Counted from the first letter of the stretch, positions 16,311 through 25,282 are shown. The stretch is 64,000 bases of DNA from CBDBON01 sp965208395 (GCA_965208395.1 CBDBON010000003.1:62001-126000); one strand, 5' to 3'. The notes: generated by a model from the letters alone, not told the origin. Translations and numbers: made by a program.

Positions 16311-17516
16311 CTATATGACGGGCCGGATCGGCGGGGTCTCGTAGGAGCGGTAGGACACGCCCAGGTGGGGCGTTTCGATATGGACGTGGCCCCTGTGCCG
16401 CGACTCCATGAGGGCGTCGAGGGCTCCGCTGACCAGCAGGGTGCGCTCGACCGGGTACTGGGGCCGTCCTGTGACGAACATCTCCTGGACATTCAACCCC
16501 TGGTAGCTGAAGGGGCCGTCGAGTCCGGCGATCAGATTGAAGGCGGTGGCCTCGATCCGGCCGTCGACCCGCGCGGCGTAGCCAAAGCCCTCCAGATGGC
16601 CCGGCAGCATGAGGGTGGCAGCGCGCAGCCCGTCGGCGTACTCGAGCAGAAAGATGACGGGGTTGATGCAGTTGTCCTCCATGGCGCCGGTCTTTTTCTC
16701 TGAAACATAGGTCTCGGCAGCCTCCGCCAGGTCCCTAGACCAGCGCCCATCACCTGCGGCCTGCCAGACGGCGTCACCCTCCAGGCACTGGACGGCCGCG
16801 ATGCCGGTCTCGCCACGCGTCCGCCGCTCTACCATACATTGGAGAGCCTCCAGACCGTGGAAGCCGTAGGAGTCCAGCCCGAAGAGGAAGGGGTGGATGA
16901 AGCCGACGGAGATAGCCTCCTCGATCGGCGTGTCGAGGTCGTGCTCCAGCTCCGGCTTGCGGTATCCCACCGGCAGAGAGGAGCCTGCCATGAAGGGCAC
17001 GTCCAGCTCCCGCGCCCGCCGGTACATCCACAGGGCGTCATCCCACCGGTAGGCCAGATGCTTGTCGTTGAATACGGGAACGGAGCGCCCGGACATGGCG
17101 AAGACGCCGCACACCTGCTCGAAAAAGCAACGTCTTGGATAGAGGTGTCTCCCCTGCTCGTTTCCCGCGTAGTCGCCGTGCTCAGCGACGATCAGGACGC
17201 CGTCGACCGCCAGGTCGCCGGGCCGCTCGTCGTCCTCGGGCGTCCAGTGTCCAGGCCTGCCCTGCGGCGTCAGGGTCAGGGCGGCACGTATCGTCGGGTA
17301 GATGACGATGCCGTGCTCATCGGCCAGCCGCTCGGCCATGTCGGTCCAGTGGGGCTGGTCCACGTACATCGACACGAGGTCGACTTTGGGCGCCTGAGTG
17401 CCTGCTTCCGTAGGGAAGCCTTTGGCGAACTTCGAGACGATCAGGTCGCCGTGGGAGCCTAATGACGAGGGAAACATGGCGGTGACGACTACGGCGATTT
17501 TTTTCTGTTGAGACAT
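16311..17516 (-). CDS. Conserved protein of unknown function
   Basis: This 401-residue protein starts at the ATG at 17516, with GGAGGTTCC just upstream; the longer frame to 17621 has no ribosome site. The N-terminal KIAVVVTAMFP strand and segments such as VDGVLIVAEHGDY, RHLYPRRCFFEQV, VPVFNDKHLAYRWDDA, PFMAGSSLPV and QCLEGDAVW are highly patterned. I recall the same blocks in unannotated proteins from planctomycetes, verrucomicrobia and SAR202. The order suggests a Rossmann-like alpha/beta fold with conserved His, Asp and Glu residues, but no cofactor motif is secure. There is no signal peptide. It has its own promoter side and a divergent LLM oxidoreductase neighbour at 17662. Confidence 0.7.
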   Translation of the reverse strand: MSQQKKIAVVVTAMFPSSLGSHGDLIVSKFAKGFPTEAGTQAPKVDLVSMYVDQPHWTDMAERLADEHGIVIYPTIRAALTLTPQGRPGHWTPEDDERPGDLAVDGVLIVAEHGDYAGNEQGRHLYPRRCFFEQVCGVFAMSGRSVPVFNDKHLAYRWDDALWMYRRARELDVPFMAGSSLPVGYRKPELEHDLDTPIEEAISVGFIHPFLFGLDSYGFHGLEALQCMVERRTRGETGIAAVQCLEGDAVWQAAGDGRWSRDLAEAAETYVSEKKTGAMEDNCINPVIFLLEYADGLRAATLMLPGHLEGFGYAARVDGRIEATAFNLIAGLDGPFSYQGLNVQEMFVTGRPQYPVERTLLVSGALDALMESRHRGHVHIETPHLGVSYRSYETPPIRPVI

Positions 17517-17602
17517 GAGGGAACCTCCTATCGCGTCGCGCCTAGGCATGGCCTTGCGACATGTTAGAGGCTGGAGGCCGTCCGGGGCGAGTCCCAGGAT
17601 TC

Positions 17603-17631
17603 TTGCACGCACCCCGTCCAACCCTTAGAAT
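17603..17631 (+). promoter_or_regulatory. Promoter for LLM oxidoreductase gene
   Basis: TTGCAC (17603-17608), a 17-base spacer and TAGAAT (17626-17631) lie 30 bases upstream of the ATG at 17662. Confidence 0.6.
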
Positions 17632-17661
17632 CGGGCCGTACCGCATACTCGAAAGGGCCCT

Positions 17662-18858
17662 ATGATCACCAAGTTCGACAGCATGTTCGCCGGCCACGTC
17701 GACATGACAGAAGTGGGCTACGACGGCGAGGCGGTGATGAACCGCTCCTTCCCTGACGAGCATCTGGCGACTGCCATGGACAAGACCGTGGCGATAGCCA
17801 AGCTGATGGACCGGAAGGGCTACGATACGCTGTGGATGGCCGAGCACCACTTTCAGCCGGAGGGGTACGAGTGCATCCCCAACACCCTGATGATGGGTCT
17901 CCACCTAGCCCACGTTACGGAGAGGCTCAAGTTCGGCTCCGGGTTCAACATCCTGCCGATGTGGCACCCTCTCCGACTCGCCGAAGACTTTGCGATGGTC
18001 GACTATCTTACCGGCGGTCGGATGGTGTTCGGCATCGGACGGGGCTACCACACCCGCGAGGTGGAGACGTTCGGCGCTCCCATGCTCGACCAGGATGCCA
18101 ACAGGGAGCTGTTCGAGGAGCAGGCGGAGATTATCTTCAAGGCATTCAACGAACGCTCCTTCTCTCATCACGGCGAATACTACGACTTACCCCCGGAGGT
18201 GCCCTACCGCGACAGGCCGCTCACCGAGATCACTCTGGTGCCACGCCCCCTGAAGCGGCCGGTAGAGTGCTGGCAGCCGATTCAGAGCGGCAGCCGCAGG
18301 TCTCTCGACTTCATGGCGAGGCACGGCATACGGGGGCACATCGGCGGCGGCGTGGCGGAGGGAGGAGCTATGGCCCGCGTGGTGGAGGCATATAGTGACG
18401 CTCTCACGCGAGCAGGGCGCACCGATCACGAGCTAGGATCGGACCTCGTGATCGGCTACCACTTCCACATGGGAGACACGGTAGAGGAGGCTGGCCGGGA
18501 GGCGGCGAAGTACTTCGAGGAGAACCTGAAGATGTTCGGTCCGCTGAGGCTTGTCCGAGCGCTCACCGACGAGCAGGTCGAGGCCATGTCGGACCCCGTA
18601 CGGGCTCCCCATGCGGACCTGCCGAAGGTCTCCGGCGCCATCGAGGCGGGCGGATATCTGTGCGGGCCTGCTGAGATGATGATAGAGCGGATCATGGAGC
18701 TGGAGGAGCGGTATCCGGGACTGGAGCGAATCAACGTCAGCCACCCGATGGGCGTGCCCGAGTCGATGATCCTGGAGCACATGCAGCAGTTCGCCGAAGA
18801 GGTGATGCCTGCGTTCACGGGCCGCGCCAGCGCGCCGTCTCCCGTCGTTGCCGGCTAG
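17662..18858 (+). CDS. LLM-class flavin-dependent oxidoreductase
   Basis: This 398-residue protein of the luciferase-like superfamily has DRKGYDTLWMAEHHFQPEGY near the N-terminus (the EHH active-site region), RLKFGSGFNILPMWHPLRLAEDFAMVDYLTGGR, and FGIGRGYHTREVETFG. This EHHF...GRGY pattern is typical of the flavin-dependent oxidoreductases enriched in SAR202 genomes. It should use reduced FMN or F420 to oxygenate or reduce an organic substrate; neither cofactor can be proven. The neighbour at 19753 is a PPOX-type flavin/F420-binding protein. It differs clearly from the SsuD-like enzyme at 2397. Confidence 0.85.
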   Translation: MITKFDSMFAGHVDMTEVGYDGEAVMNRSFPDEHLATAMDKTVAIAKLMDRKGYDTLWMAEHHFQPEGYECIPNTLMMGLHLAHVTERLKFGSGFNILPMWHPLRLAEDFAMVDYLTGGRMVFGIGRGYHTREVETFGAPMLDQDANRELFEEQAEIIFKAFNERSFSHHGEYYDLPPEVPYRDRPLTEITLVPRPLKRPVECWQPIQSGSRRSLDFMARHGIRGHIGGGVAEGGAMARVVEAYSDALTRAGRTDHELGSDLVIGYHFHMGDTVEEAGREAAKYFEENLKMFGPLRLVRALTDEQVEAMSDPVRAPHADLPKVSGAIEAGGYLCGPAEMMIERIMELEERYPGLERINVSHPMGVPESMILEHMQQFAEEVMPAFTGRASAPSPVVAG

Positions 18859-18909
18859 GTTCCCGCCGCAGTGGGACGTGGTGGTCGATAGAGACAGGAG
18901 AGAGGCGCC

Positions 18910-19749
18910 GTGATACTGGTCACCGGTGCGGCGGGGAGGCTGGGAAGGCTGGTTGCAGACCGTCTGACGGACAGGGAGTACGAGGTGCGCACCACAGATC
19001 GCGTCACTCCGCGCCGGGACCGGCGGGGATACGTCCAGGCCGATCTATGTGAGATGCAAGAGGTGAAGCGACTGTTCGAGGGCGTTGACGCGGTGGTTCA
19101 CATGGGGGCGATTCCAGGCCCGAGGAGCGCTGATCCCGGTGAGATATTCGACAATAACGTCCGAAGTACGTTCAACGTGATGACGGTCGCCGAGGAGCGG
19201 GGAGTCGGAAGAGTCGTCTTCTCGTCGAGCGCCTTCGGCATGGGCTGGGCTCACGATCCCCGGGCGTTCACGCCGCTGTACCTGCCGCTGGACGAGGAGC
19301 ATCCGATGATGCCGTTCGAGCCCTACGGCCTATCCAAGCTCGTCGGAGAGAGCATCGGCTCGATGGTCGCGCGGCGCTCGAAGACGACGGTGGCCAGCCT
19401 CCGGTTCACCAACGTCGCCCGGCCCGAAGTCCTCGCCGGCTTTCCGTGGCCGGCGCCTACGCCCGAAGAGCCCCTGACCCTGGTCATGTGGGCGTACGCC
19501 GACGCGGATGACGTCGCAGATGCCCACGTACTGGCGCTGGAGGCGTGCTTCGAGGGGCACGAGACGTTCATGCTTGCCCAGCCGACGACCCGGTTTGCCG
19601 AGCCTACAAAGGAACTAATCGCCCTCAACTTCGGACCGCACGTGGAGATCCGGCGCGACATCGAAGGGAACGCCAGTGTCATCAGTGCCGAAAAGGCCGA
19701 GAGGGTCTTGGGCTGGAAGCCGAAGCCCGGCTGGAATCAAGGAGGATAG
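18910..19749 (+). CDS. NAD(P)-dependent epimerase/dehydratase, extended SDR
   Basis: This 279-residue protein has the extended short-chain dehydrogenase fingerprint: TGAAGRLGRLV for NAD(P) binding at residues 5-15, then VVHMGAIPGP and VVFSSSAFGMGW around the catalytic Ser, and YGLSK with the active-site Tyr and Lys. It is close in style to uronate dehydrogenase or sugar-nucleotide epimerases, at the short end of the family. GTG is the start, with GGAGAGAGGCG upstream. It is followed three bases later by the PPOX-family gene and probably shares one transcript with the LLM oxidoreductase upstream. Confidence 0.85.
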   Translation: MILVTGAAGRLGRLVADRLTDREYEVRTTDRVTPRRDRRGYVQADLCEMQEVKRLFEGVDAVVHMGAIPGPRSADPGEIFDNNVRSTFNVMTVAEERGVGRVVFSSSAFGMGWAHDPRAFTPLYLPLDEEHPMMPFEPYGLSKLVGESIGSMVARRSKTTVASLRFTNVARPEVLAGFPWPAPTPEEPLTLVMWAYADADDVADAHVLALEACFEGHETFMLAQPTTRFAEPTKELIALNFGPHVEIRRDIEGNASVISAEKAERVLGWKPKPGWNQGG

Positions 19750-19752
19750 GCC

Positions 19753-20172
19753 ATGCCTGGAGGGTTGTCGAAGGAAGAGTTGGACAGGCTCGAGGAGTTC
19801 CTGGGAGGGCCTTGGATCGCCGTCATGGCAACGATAGGGCGGGACGGCGTACCCCTCCTGGCCCCTGTCTGGTACAGCTACTCCGACGGCCGCATCGCCA
19901 TCAGCAGCAGGAAGGAGACGATAAAGTCTCGTAATCTCGCAAGAGACAATCGGATCGCGATTACCGTGTGCTCCGAACCGCAGGCTAGGGAATATGTGAC
20001 CGTCTGGGGAGACGCGGACGTCATGGATGACGATTCGATCTGGCCCGCGACCCGGGAGATCCTGGAGCGTTACATGAAGCCGGACAGGGTGGAGCCTTAT
20101 CTGGCTCAGCTGATGACCGAGAACAGGACGATCATAAGCGTACGTCCGGAGCGCGTCCGCTTCCGAACATGA
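19753..20172 (+). CDS. Pyridoxamine 5'-phosphate oxidase-family protein (FMN or F420 binding)
   Basis: This 139-residue single-domain split-barrel protein contains WIAVMATIGRDGVPLLAPVWYSYSDG, RKETIKSRNLARDNRIAITV and YVTVWGDADV, which are the strand order and phosphate-binding RKxxK region of the PPOX class F420-dependent/FMN family. It is too short to be true PdxH. A role as a flavin or F420-dependent reductase supplying neighbouring oxidoreductases is possible. GGAGG lies seven bases upstream of the ATG. Confidence 0.8.
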   Translation: MPGGLSKEELDRLEEFLGGPWIAVMATIGRDGVPLLAPVWYSYSDGRIAISSRKETIKSRNLARDNRIAITVCSEPQAREYVTVWGDADVMDDDSIWPATREILERYMKPDRVEPYLAQLMTENRTIISVRPERVRFRT

Positions 20173-20196
20173 GCCCTGTAGGAAGGGACTAGGCCG

Positions 20197-21342
20197 ATGG
20201 TGTCTGGAGTCGACACACAGAGCCGGTTCGTGACGGCCGCGCGCGAGTTGGCGCCCCTCGTGGCCGAGGCGGCGGACCGGAACGACCGCGACCGACGTGT
20301 CACACCGAAGATCGCGGCTGCCATTGCCGACCGGGGCCTCTTCCGGCTGCTAGTACCCCGCTCCCTGGGCGGCGGCGAGATCGACTGGATCGAGTATCTC
20401 TCCATCGTTCAAACTTTCGCCGAGGCAGACGGCAGCACTGGATGGTGCATAAACCAGAACAACGTCTACGCCACGGTATCCGCCTCGATGCCGGTGGAGA
20501 CGGCGCGGGAGATATGGGGCAACCCGCGTGCCGTGGTCACGAACGGTCCTCCCACCTTCGCGGAGGCAGTGCCGGAGGACAACGGCTACCGTCTGACGGG
20601 ACGCTGGAATTTCAGCAGCGGCTTCCGTCACGCGACGTGGCTCGCCGCTGCGACGCCGGTCCGCCGGCCGGAACACGACGGCGGCGACAGAGAGGTCCGG
20701 ACGATGCTGCTGCCCAAGCACGACGCGATTCCGGTGGACGTGTGGGAGGTGGGCGGACTACGAGGCACAGGCAGCTTCAGCTTTCGCGTAGAGGACCTGT
20801 TCGTTCCGGCTATCAGGACGTTCGTTCCCGAGACTCCTCATGAAGAGGGGCCGATCTACGTGATACCGATGTCGCTCCTCTTCGCGGCCGGGTTCGCGAC
20901 GGTCGCACTGGGCGTCGCCCGGTCGGGCCTCGATGCGGCTATCGAGCTCGCGACGGTCAAGAGGACAGATCTGGGCCTGCTCGCCGACAGCCCGATCACT
21001 CAGAGAGAGATAGGACGGGCGGAGGCGGTCCACAGATCGGCGAGGGCTTTCCTGCTGGAAGCTGTGTCGACGATATGGGAGAGCGCTTGCAACACCCGTT
21101 CTCTGAGCGTCGAGGACCGTGTGCTGCTGAGGTTGGCCGCCACACATGCGATCCACATGGCGGCCAGCGTAGTCGATATCGCCTATACCCTCTGCGGTTC
21201 CGACGCCATATTCGCTGCCAACCCCATCCAGCGACGCTTCCAAGACGTGCACGCGATCACCCAGCAGAGTCAGGGCCGCCTGGTGCACTACGACTCAGCC
21301 GGACAGTTCTTCCTGGGATCGGAACCCAAGGGGGCTTTCTGA
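20197..21342 (+). CDS. Acyl-CoA dehydrogenase-like flavin monooxygenase (HsaA/HpaB group D)
   Basis: This 381-residue protein has the acyl-CoA dehydrogenase fold: an N-terminal helical domain with LFRLLVPRSLGGGEIDWIEYL, a middle beta domain with GRWNFSSGFRHATWLAA and GGLRGTGSFSFRVEDLFVP, and a C-terminal four-helix domain with FAANPIQRRFQDVHAITQQ. GRWNFSSG and the C-terminal RRFQDVHA are typical of the two-component flavin-dependent group D monooxygenases such as HsaA, rather than of beta-oxidation enzymes. The catalytic Glu of true acyl-CoA dehydrogenases is not evident. It probably hydroxylates an aromatic or other ring substrate with reduced flavin. The preceding PPOX-type gene could be its partner. 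Confidence 0.8.
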   Translation: MVSGVDTQSRFVTAARELAPLVAEAADRNDRDRRVTPKIAAAIADRGLFRLLVPRSLGGGEIDWIEYLSIVQTFAEADGSTGWCINQNNVYATVSASMPVETAREIWGNPRAVVTNGPPTFAEAVPEDNGYRLTGRWNFSSGFRHATWLAAATPVRRPEHDGGDREVRTMLLPKHDAIPVDVWEVGGLRGTGSFSFRVEDLFVPAIRTFVPETPHEEGPIYVIPMSLLFAAGFATVALGVARSGLDAAIELATVKRTDLGLLADSPITQREIGRAEAVHRSARAFLLEAVSTIWESACNTRSLSVEDRVLLRLAATHAIHMAASVVDIAYTLCGSDAIFAANPIQRRFQDVHAITQQSQGRLVHYDSAGQFFLGSEPKGAF

Positions 21343-21372
21343 GCGGACCGCCCAAACACGGGCGTGGATGAC

Positions 21373-21448
21373 TGGCGCGCCCGGCAGGATTCGAACCCGC
21401 GACCCTCGGTTCCGAAGACCGACGCTCTGTCCGCTGAGCTACGGGCGC
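21373..21448 (-). tRNA. tRNA-Arg (anticodon UCG)
   Basis: The minus strand folds into a full cloverleaf: acceptor GCGCCCG/CGGGCGC, D-arm GCTC/GAGC, anticodon stem TCGGT/ACCGA with loop CTTCGGA (anticodon TCG), and a T-arm with GGTTCGAATCC. The 3' CCA is genome-encoded at 21375-21373. It is the second gene of a two-tRNA transcript with tRNA-His. Confidence 0.95.
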
Positions 21449-21491
21449 CCGCCCGCCGATACGTCTGGGGACCGATGTCCACATTCATGCG

Positions 21492-21568
21492 TGGGGTGAG
21501 CGAAGGGATTCGAACCCTCGATCTCCAGGGCCACAACCTGGCGCCTTAACCACTTGGCCACGCTCACC
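21492..21568 (-). tRNA. tRNA-His (anticodon GUG)
   Basis: The minus strand gives acceptor GTGAGCG/CGCTCAC, anticodon stem CCAGG/CCTGG with loop TTGTGGC (anticodon GTG), a T-arm with GGTTCGAATCC, and an encoded CCA at 21494-21492. A G at 21568 supplies the genomic G-1 that pairs with C73, the identity element of tRNA-His. Confidence 0.95.
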
Positions 21569-21581
21569 ACGGCGCCGGAAA

Positions 21582-21610
21582 ATTCTAGCATCGGCCCGAC
21601 AGGCGGTCAA
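21582..21610 (-). promoter_or_regulatory. Promoter for the tRNA-His/tRNA-Arg transcript
   Basis: On the minus strand TTGACC (21610-21605), a 17-base spacer and TAGAAT (21587-21582) precede tRNA-His by 13 bases. TGC before the -10 box also fits an extended -10. Confidence 0.75.
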
Positions 21611-21638
21611 TTCCGAAGCGTGCAGTAGGAGTAAGCGG

Positions 21639-21968
21639 CTACCCGTCCGTTTTGCCGACGGGGGAGGTTGAGTCGGTGGCGTGGAGCGCGTCCAAGAGGT
21701 CTTCCACCGCGATGTCCTGCTTGGTGTGGTGACGGAGCGGCTGGCTCGCATCGACGCGGTATACGTTGCGACGCCCGTTCTTCCTGCGATCGACGTAACC
21801 GGCTGCTTCCAGATCCGAGATTATCTTGTGGGTGGTGCGCTCGGTTACCCCGATATGGTTCGCGATCTCGCGCGCAGTACTCCTAGGGTTGTGGAAGATG
21901 TAGCTGAGGACGAGTCCGTGGTTGGTGATGAAGGTCCACCGCGCAGTGGTCACGTCAGGGCCCCCCAT
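21639..21968 (-). CDS. Winged helix-turn-helix transcriptional regulator
   Basis: This 109-residue protein has a MarR/IclR-like winged helix: GLVLSYIFHNPRSTAREIANHIGVTERTTHKIISDLEAAGYVDRR with STAREIANHIGVTERTTHK as the HTH, then a basic wing KNGRRNVYRVD. A C-terminal helical tail (DIAVEDLLDAL) could dimerise. The start at 21968 is chosen because a promoter with 17-base spacing ends 14 bases upstream, leaving almost no leader; an ATG at 22001 would lie inside that promoter. No ligand-binding domain is present. It lies between tRNA genes and pepA; its target is unknown. Confidence 0.75.
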   Translation of the reverse strand: MGGPDVTTARWTFITNHGLVLSYIFHNPRSTAREIANHIGVTERTTHKIISDLEAAGYVDRRKNGRRNVYRVDASQPLRHHTKQDIAVEDLLDALHATDSTSPVGKTDG

Positions 21969-21981
21969 GTAAGGTATCCGA

Positions 21982-22010
21982 ATCGTACCATAAGCCGCCA
22001 TTCGAATCAA
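21982..22010 (-). promoter_or_regulatory. Promoter for the winged-helix regulator, near-leaderless
   Basis: On the minus strand TTGATT (22010-22005), a 17-base spacer and TACGAT (21987-21982) end 14 bases before the ATG at 21968, giving a predicted leader of roughly 5-8 bases and no Shine-Dalgarno. Confidence 0.5.
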
Positions 22011-22060
22011 ACGAGGTACGGCGCGCCGAATGGGAACGGCAAGCGGGCGGGCGGTCCAGC

Positions 22061-23566
22061 TCAAGCGTCCTGGGCTGTCCGGCGGGCCAGCGCGATCAGT
22101 GTCCGCACGGGAACTCCGGTAGCCCCTTTGACGTTGTGACCCTTGGTATAGTCGGACATCGAGGTGGCGGCGATGTCTAGGTGCACCCACGCGGCGTCTC
22201 CCACGAACTCGCCTATGATCATCGCTCCAGTGATAGAGCCGGCCGGACTGCCTCCGGTGTTCTTAATGTCGGCGACGTCGCTCTTATACTGCTCCCTGTA
22301 GTCGTCGTAGGTCGGCATCTGCCAGATTCGCTCACCCACACTCTCCCCTGCCGCCACAACGCTATCTGTAAACTCCTGATTGTTGCCAAAGGCGCCGGTG
22401 CATACGCCGCCCAGCGCGACCCTCACGGCTCCCGTCAGGGTAGCCACGTCCACGATGTGGGTCACCCCGATAGAGCTCGCGTAGGCCGCGGCGTCGGCCA
22501 GAACAAGTCGCCCCTCAGCGTCTGTGTTGTCGATCTCGATGGTCTTTCCGCTAAAGGTGCGCACAACATCGCCGGGACGTTGGGCGCGCCCTGAGGGCAT
22601 GTTCTCTGTCGCCGGCACGATCGCCGTGACGTTTATCGGCGGCCGGAATCTGCCGATCGCCTTCATCGCGGCGATGACAGACGCCCCACCGGCCATGTCA
22701 CCCTTCATGGCGCCCATGTTGCTCGCAGGCTTGAGACTTATGCCGCCGCTGTCAAAGGTTATCCCCTTGCCGAGAAGTCCGAGGATGCGTCTGTCGTCGG
22801 GGTTCCCCAGATAGCGCATGACGATCAGCTTCGGCGGTTCGACGCTTCCCTGCGCCACGCCGATGAGGGCACCCATCCCGCGCTCCCGAATGTCATCCCT
22901 TTCCAGCACCTCCAACTCGATACTCGTCTCTCGTGCGACCTCCAGGGCCGCTTCAGCCATACGGGCAGGGGTCAAGAAGTTAGCGGGCTCGTTGACCATA
23001 TCGCGGCATAGGTTCACTGAGTCGGCAACGATGCCGCCGTCGGAGACGCCCTGCTCGATCTCTTTCGTCTTCGACTCATCGAACTCCACAATCGTCAGCT
23101 GTTCTATCTTCCCGCCGTCCTCCTCGGAGGACTTGTACTTATCAAAGCGGTAGAGGCCGAGGATGGCGCCCTCTGCGATCGCCTGTCCCGTGGAGCGTGC
23201 GTCCAGGCCGCCGACGCCTGCGCCGTGAGCGATCGTCGCCAACCGTTTGACTCCGATCCCACAGAGCCGTCGGCAGCTCTCGGCCGTCACCCCTCGGACG
23301 ACGTCGAGACTGAAGTCGTCTCGGTCGCCCAACCCGGCCACCATCACCCTCGCGGGCGGAATCCGCCCTAAGGTGTGTATGAGAGTGATCTCCCCCGACT
23401 TACCGGTAATCTCGCCGTCCTCGATCAGCTGTGAGATAGCTCCACCGAGAGCACGGTCGACGGCGCCTGTAGCGCCGCCGGGCGAGAGTACGCCCTTGAA
23501 CAGGTTTACCACGACCGCTCCGACATCCTGCCTGGCGATGTCTCCGGCTGCGACTCTGATATCCAC
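22061..23566 (-). CDS. pepA: Cytosol (leucyl) aminopeptidase, M17 family
   Basis: This 501-residue metallopeptidase removes N-terminal residues from peptides using two metal ions. The C-terminal catalytic domain has LLGKGITFDSGGISLKP, with the metal-binding Lys and Asp, then MKGDMAGGASV and the signature NTDAEGRLVLADA. The N-terminal domain of about 170 residues is of the macro-like M17 type. The length is normal for PepA. GTG is the start, with AGGAGG five bases upstream. A TATAAT at 23610-23605 on the same strand serves as its -10 box and lies back to back with the promoter of the class III aminotransferase. Confidence 0.95.
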   Translation of the reverse strand: MDIRVAAGDIARQDVGAVVVNLFKGVLSPGGATGAVDRALGGAISQLIEDGEITGKSGEITLIHTLGRIPPARVMVAGLGDRDDFSLDVVRGVTAESCRRLCGIGVKRLATIAHGAGVGGLDARSTGQAIAEGAILGLYRFDKYKSSEEDGGKIEQLTIVEFDESKTKEIEQGVSDGGIVADSVNLCRDMVNEPANFLTPARMAEAALEVARETSIELEVLERDDIRERGMGALIGVAQGSVEPPKLIVMRYLGNPDDRRILGLLGKGITFDSGGISLKPASNMGAMKGDMAGGASVIAAMKAIGRFRPPINVTAIVPATENMPSGRAQRPGDVVRTFSGKTIEIDNTDAEGRLVLADAAAYASSIGVTHIVDVATLTGAVRVALGGVCTGAFGNNQEFTDSVVAAGESVGERIWQMPTYDDYREQYKSDVADIKNTGGSPAGSITGAMIIGEFVGDAAWVHLDIAATSMSDYTKGHNVKGATGVPVRTLIALARRTAQDA

Positions 23567-23604
23567 GATTCCTCCTACGCCGTAACCATCTTGTCACGCG
23601 GCCC

Positions 23605-23656
23605 ATTATAGGGTAGCGGCATCGCCTTTCGCCACGATTCATAGCTCTGCTATAAT
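23605..23656. promoter_or_regulatory. Divergent -10 boxes between pepA and the class III aminotransferase
   Basis: TATAAT is present on the minus strand (23610-23605) toward pepA and on the plus strand (23651-23656, with an extended TGC) toward the aminotransferase. The -35 regions are weak and overlap between the two boxes. Confidence 0.6.
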
Positions 23657-23710
23657 CGCCTCGCTAACCCGTCACCACAGATATAGACAGACGTTCGCGG
23701 AGGGGTCGAT

Positions 23711-24994
23711 TTGACTACCAGAAGACGGAGCAACGAAGAGCGCGCGCTAATAGAAAGAGCTCGCCGGGTCATGCCGGGCGGAAGCCTTGGCAATCTGACT
23801 ATAGACCTCGTCATCAAAGAGGGCAGTGGCTCCAGAGTGCGGGACGTCAGCGGCAACGAGTATATCGACTACCTGCTCGGCTCCGGTCCGATGTTGGTTG
23901 GACACGCGCATCCCCGGGTCGTGGCTGCGGTCCAAGAGCAGGCGGAGCGTGGCTCGACCTTCTTTGCGGACAACGAGGGTGCCATCCTGCTAGCGGAGGA
24001 GATAGCAAGGGCGGTGCCATGCGCGGACAGCGTTCGATTCTGCTCCAGCGGGACGGAGGCTACGCTCTATGCGATGCGCGCGGCCCGCGCGTTCCGCGGC
24101 CGGGACAAGATACTGAAGTTCGAGGGCGGATTCCACGGGATGAACGACTATGCGCTGATGAGCATGGGGCCGTCCAATCCTCCGGACTTCCCTGCGGCTG
24201 TGCCCGATTCGGCTGGCATCCCCGCCTCGGTGGCTGGCGAGATGCTGATCGCACCGTTCAACGACATCGAAACGACCTCGGCAATCGTCGAGCGGTATCA
24301 TGACGAGATCGCGGGCGTGATAGTCGAACCCTTCCAGCGCCTTCTTACTCCTCTGCCCGGGTTCTTGGAGAGCCTGAGGGAGCTGACCAGCCAGTACGAA
24401 ATCCCGCTGATATTCGACGAGGTCGTGACCGGATTCCGGTTTAGCTACGGCGGAGCGCAGGAGTATTATGGCGTGACTCCAGACCTGTGTGCGCTCGGAA
24501 AGGCGGTCGGCGGAGGCTTCCCCCTGACGGCAGTCGCCGGACGTGAGGAGGTCATGTCGGGCTTCGACGCCTCAACAGCCGGGGATGGATTCGTCCTGCA
24601 GATAGGAACGTTGAGTGGGAACCCGGTGGCTTCCGCGGCCGGGCTCGCTACACTGGAAATACTTAGAGAGCCGGGAACATACGAGAAGCTCTTTGCCACG
24701 GGACAACAGCTGAAGGACGCGCTCCAGCGGCTGCTGAACGAGGCCGAGATTCCGGCGGTAGTCGCGGGCGAAGCACCCTTGTTCGAGGTCTTCTTCACGG
24801 ACGGCGAGATCCGGGACCACCGCTCTACCCTGCTGGCCGACAAGGAGATGCTGCGCCGCTTCAACAGCCTGCTGGTGGAGAGAGGTGTCTTCAAGGGCGA
24901 CTCAAAGTTCTATCTGTCGACTGTACACACTCAACGGGACGTCGAGGAGACAATCGAGGCTTTCGAGTCGGCCATTGGCGAGCTGAGGGGCTAG
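23711..24994 (+). CDS. Class III aminotransferase, glutamate-1-semialdehyde aminomutase-like
   Basis: This 427-residue fold-type I PLP enzyme starts with TTG after a GGAGGGG site. Segments RVMPGGSLGN, YIDYLLGSGPMLVGHAHP, CSSGTEATLYAMRAARAFRG, FEGGFHGMND, LIFDEVVTGFR and ALGKAVGGGFPL (Schiff-base Lys264) are those of the HemL/GSA-aminomutase branch. True HemL would make 5-aminolevulinate for tetrapyrroles, but the N-terminal substrate loop GSLGN differs from the usual GGVNSPVR pattern. No other heme genes are nearby, so it may instead be an amino-acid aminomutase or transaminase. I call the family with confidence and the substrate without. Confidence 0.8.
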   Translation: MTTRRRSNEERALIERARRVMPGGSLGNLTIDLVIKEGSGSRVRDVSGNEYIDYLLGSGPMLVGHAHPRVVAAVQEQAERGSTFFADNEGAILLAEEIARAVPCADSVRFCSSGTEATLYAMRAARAFRGRDKILKFEGGFHGMNDYALMSMGPSNPPDFPAAVPDSAGIPASVAGEMLIAPFNDIETTSAIVERYHDEIAGVIVEPFQRLLTPLPGFLESLRELTSQYEIPLIFDEVVTGFRFSYGGAQEYYGVTPDLCALGKAVGGGFPLTAVAGREEVMSGFDASTAGDGFVLQIGTLSGNPVASAAGLATLEILREPGTYEKLFATGQQLKDALQRLLNEAEIPAVVAGEAPLFEVFFTDGEIRDHRSTLLADKEMLRRFNSLLVERGVFKGDSKFYLSTVHTQRDVEETIEAFESAIGELRG

Positions 24995-25032
24995 CGGACG
25001 CCGCTCCGACCCTCAATGGCCGTTCGCGGCGA

Positions 25033-25066
25033 GTCCGTCGGCAGGCTCTAGGCAGGCCTGCCGGAC
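25033..25066 (+). terminator. Bulged hairpin after the aminotransferase gene
   Basis: GTCCG-(TCG)-GCAGGC pairs with GCCTGCCGGAC, making an 11-bp stem with a 3-base bulge 40 bases after the stop. There is no U-run. Confidence 0.35.
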
Positions 25067-25282
25067 GCTGATCTGGCCGGAACGCTTTCGTCGAATTCTA
25101 ACGTTCGGGTTTGATGATTCCTGCATTCCTTAAGCGTGGGCGCTCTTGGAGTCGTTCCAGCCGTTCCTACGTCAATACTGATTCTGCCTAACAATACGCC
25201 TGTTCTGATAACTTTAGTTCATAAACTGCGCTTCATGTTGCATCATTCGTCTGATTTGGTCGGAATAGGTGGGCAAAACACC

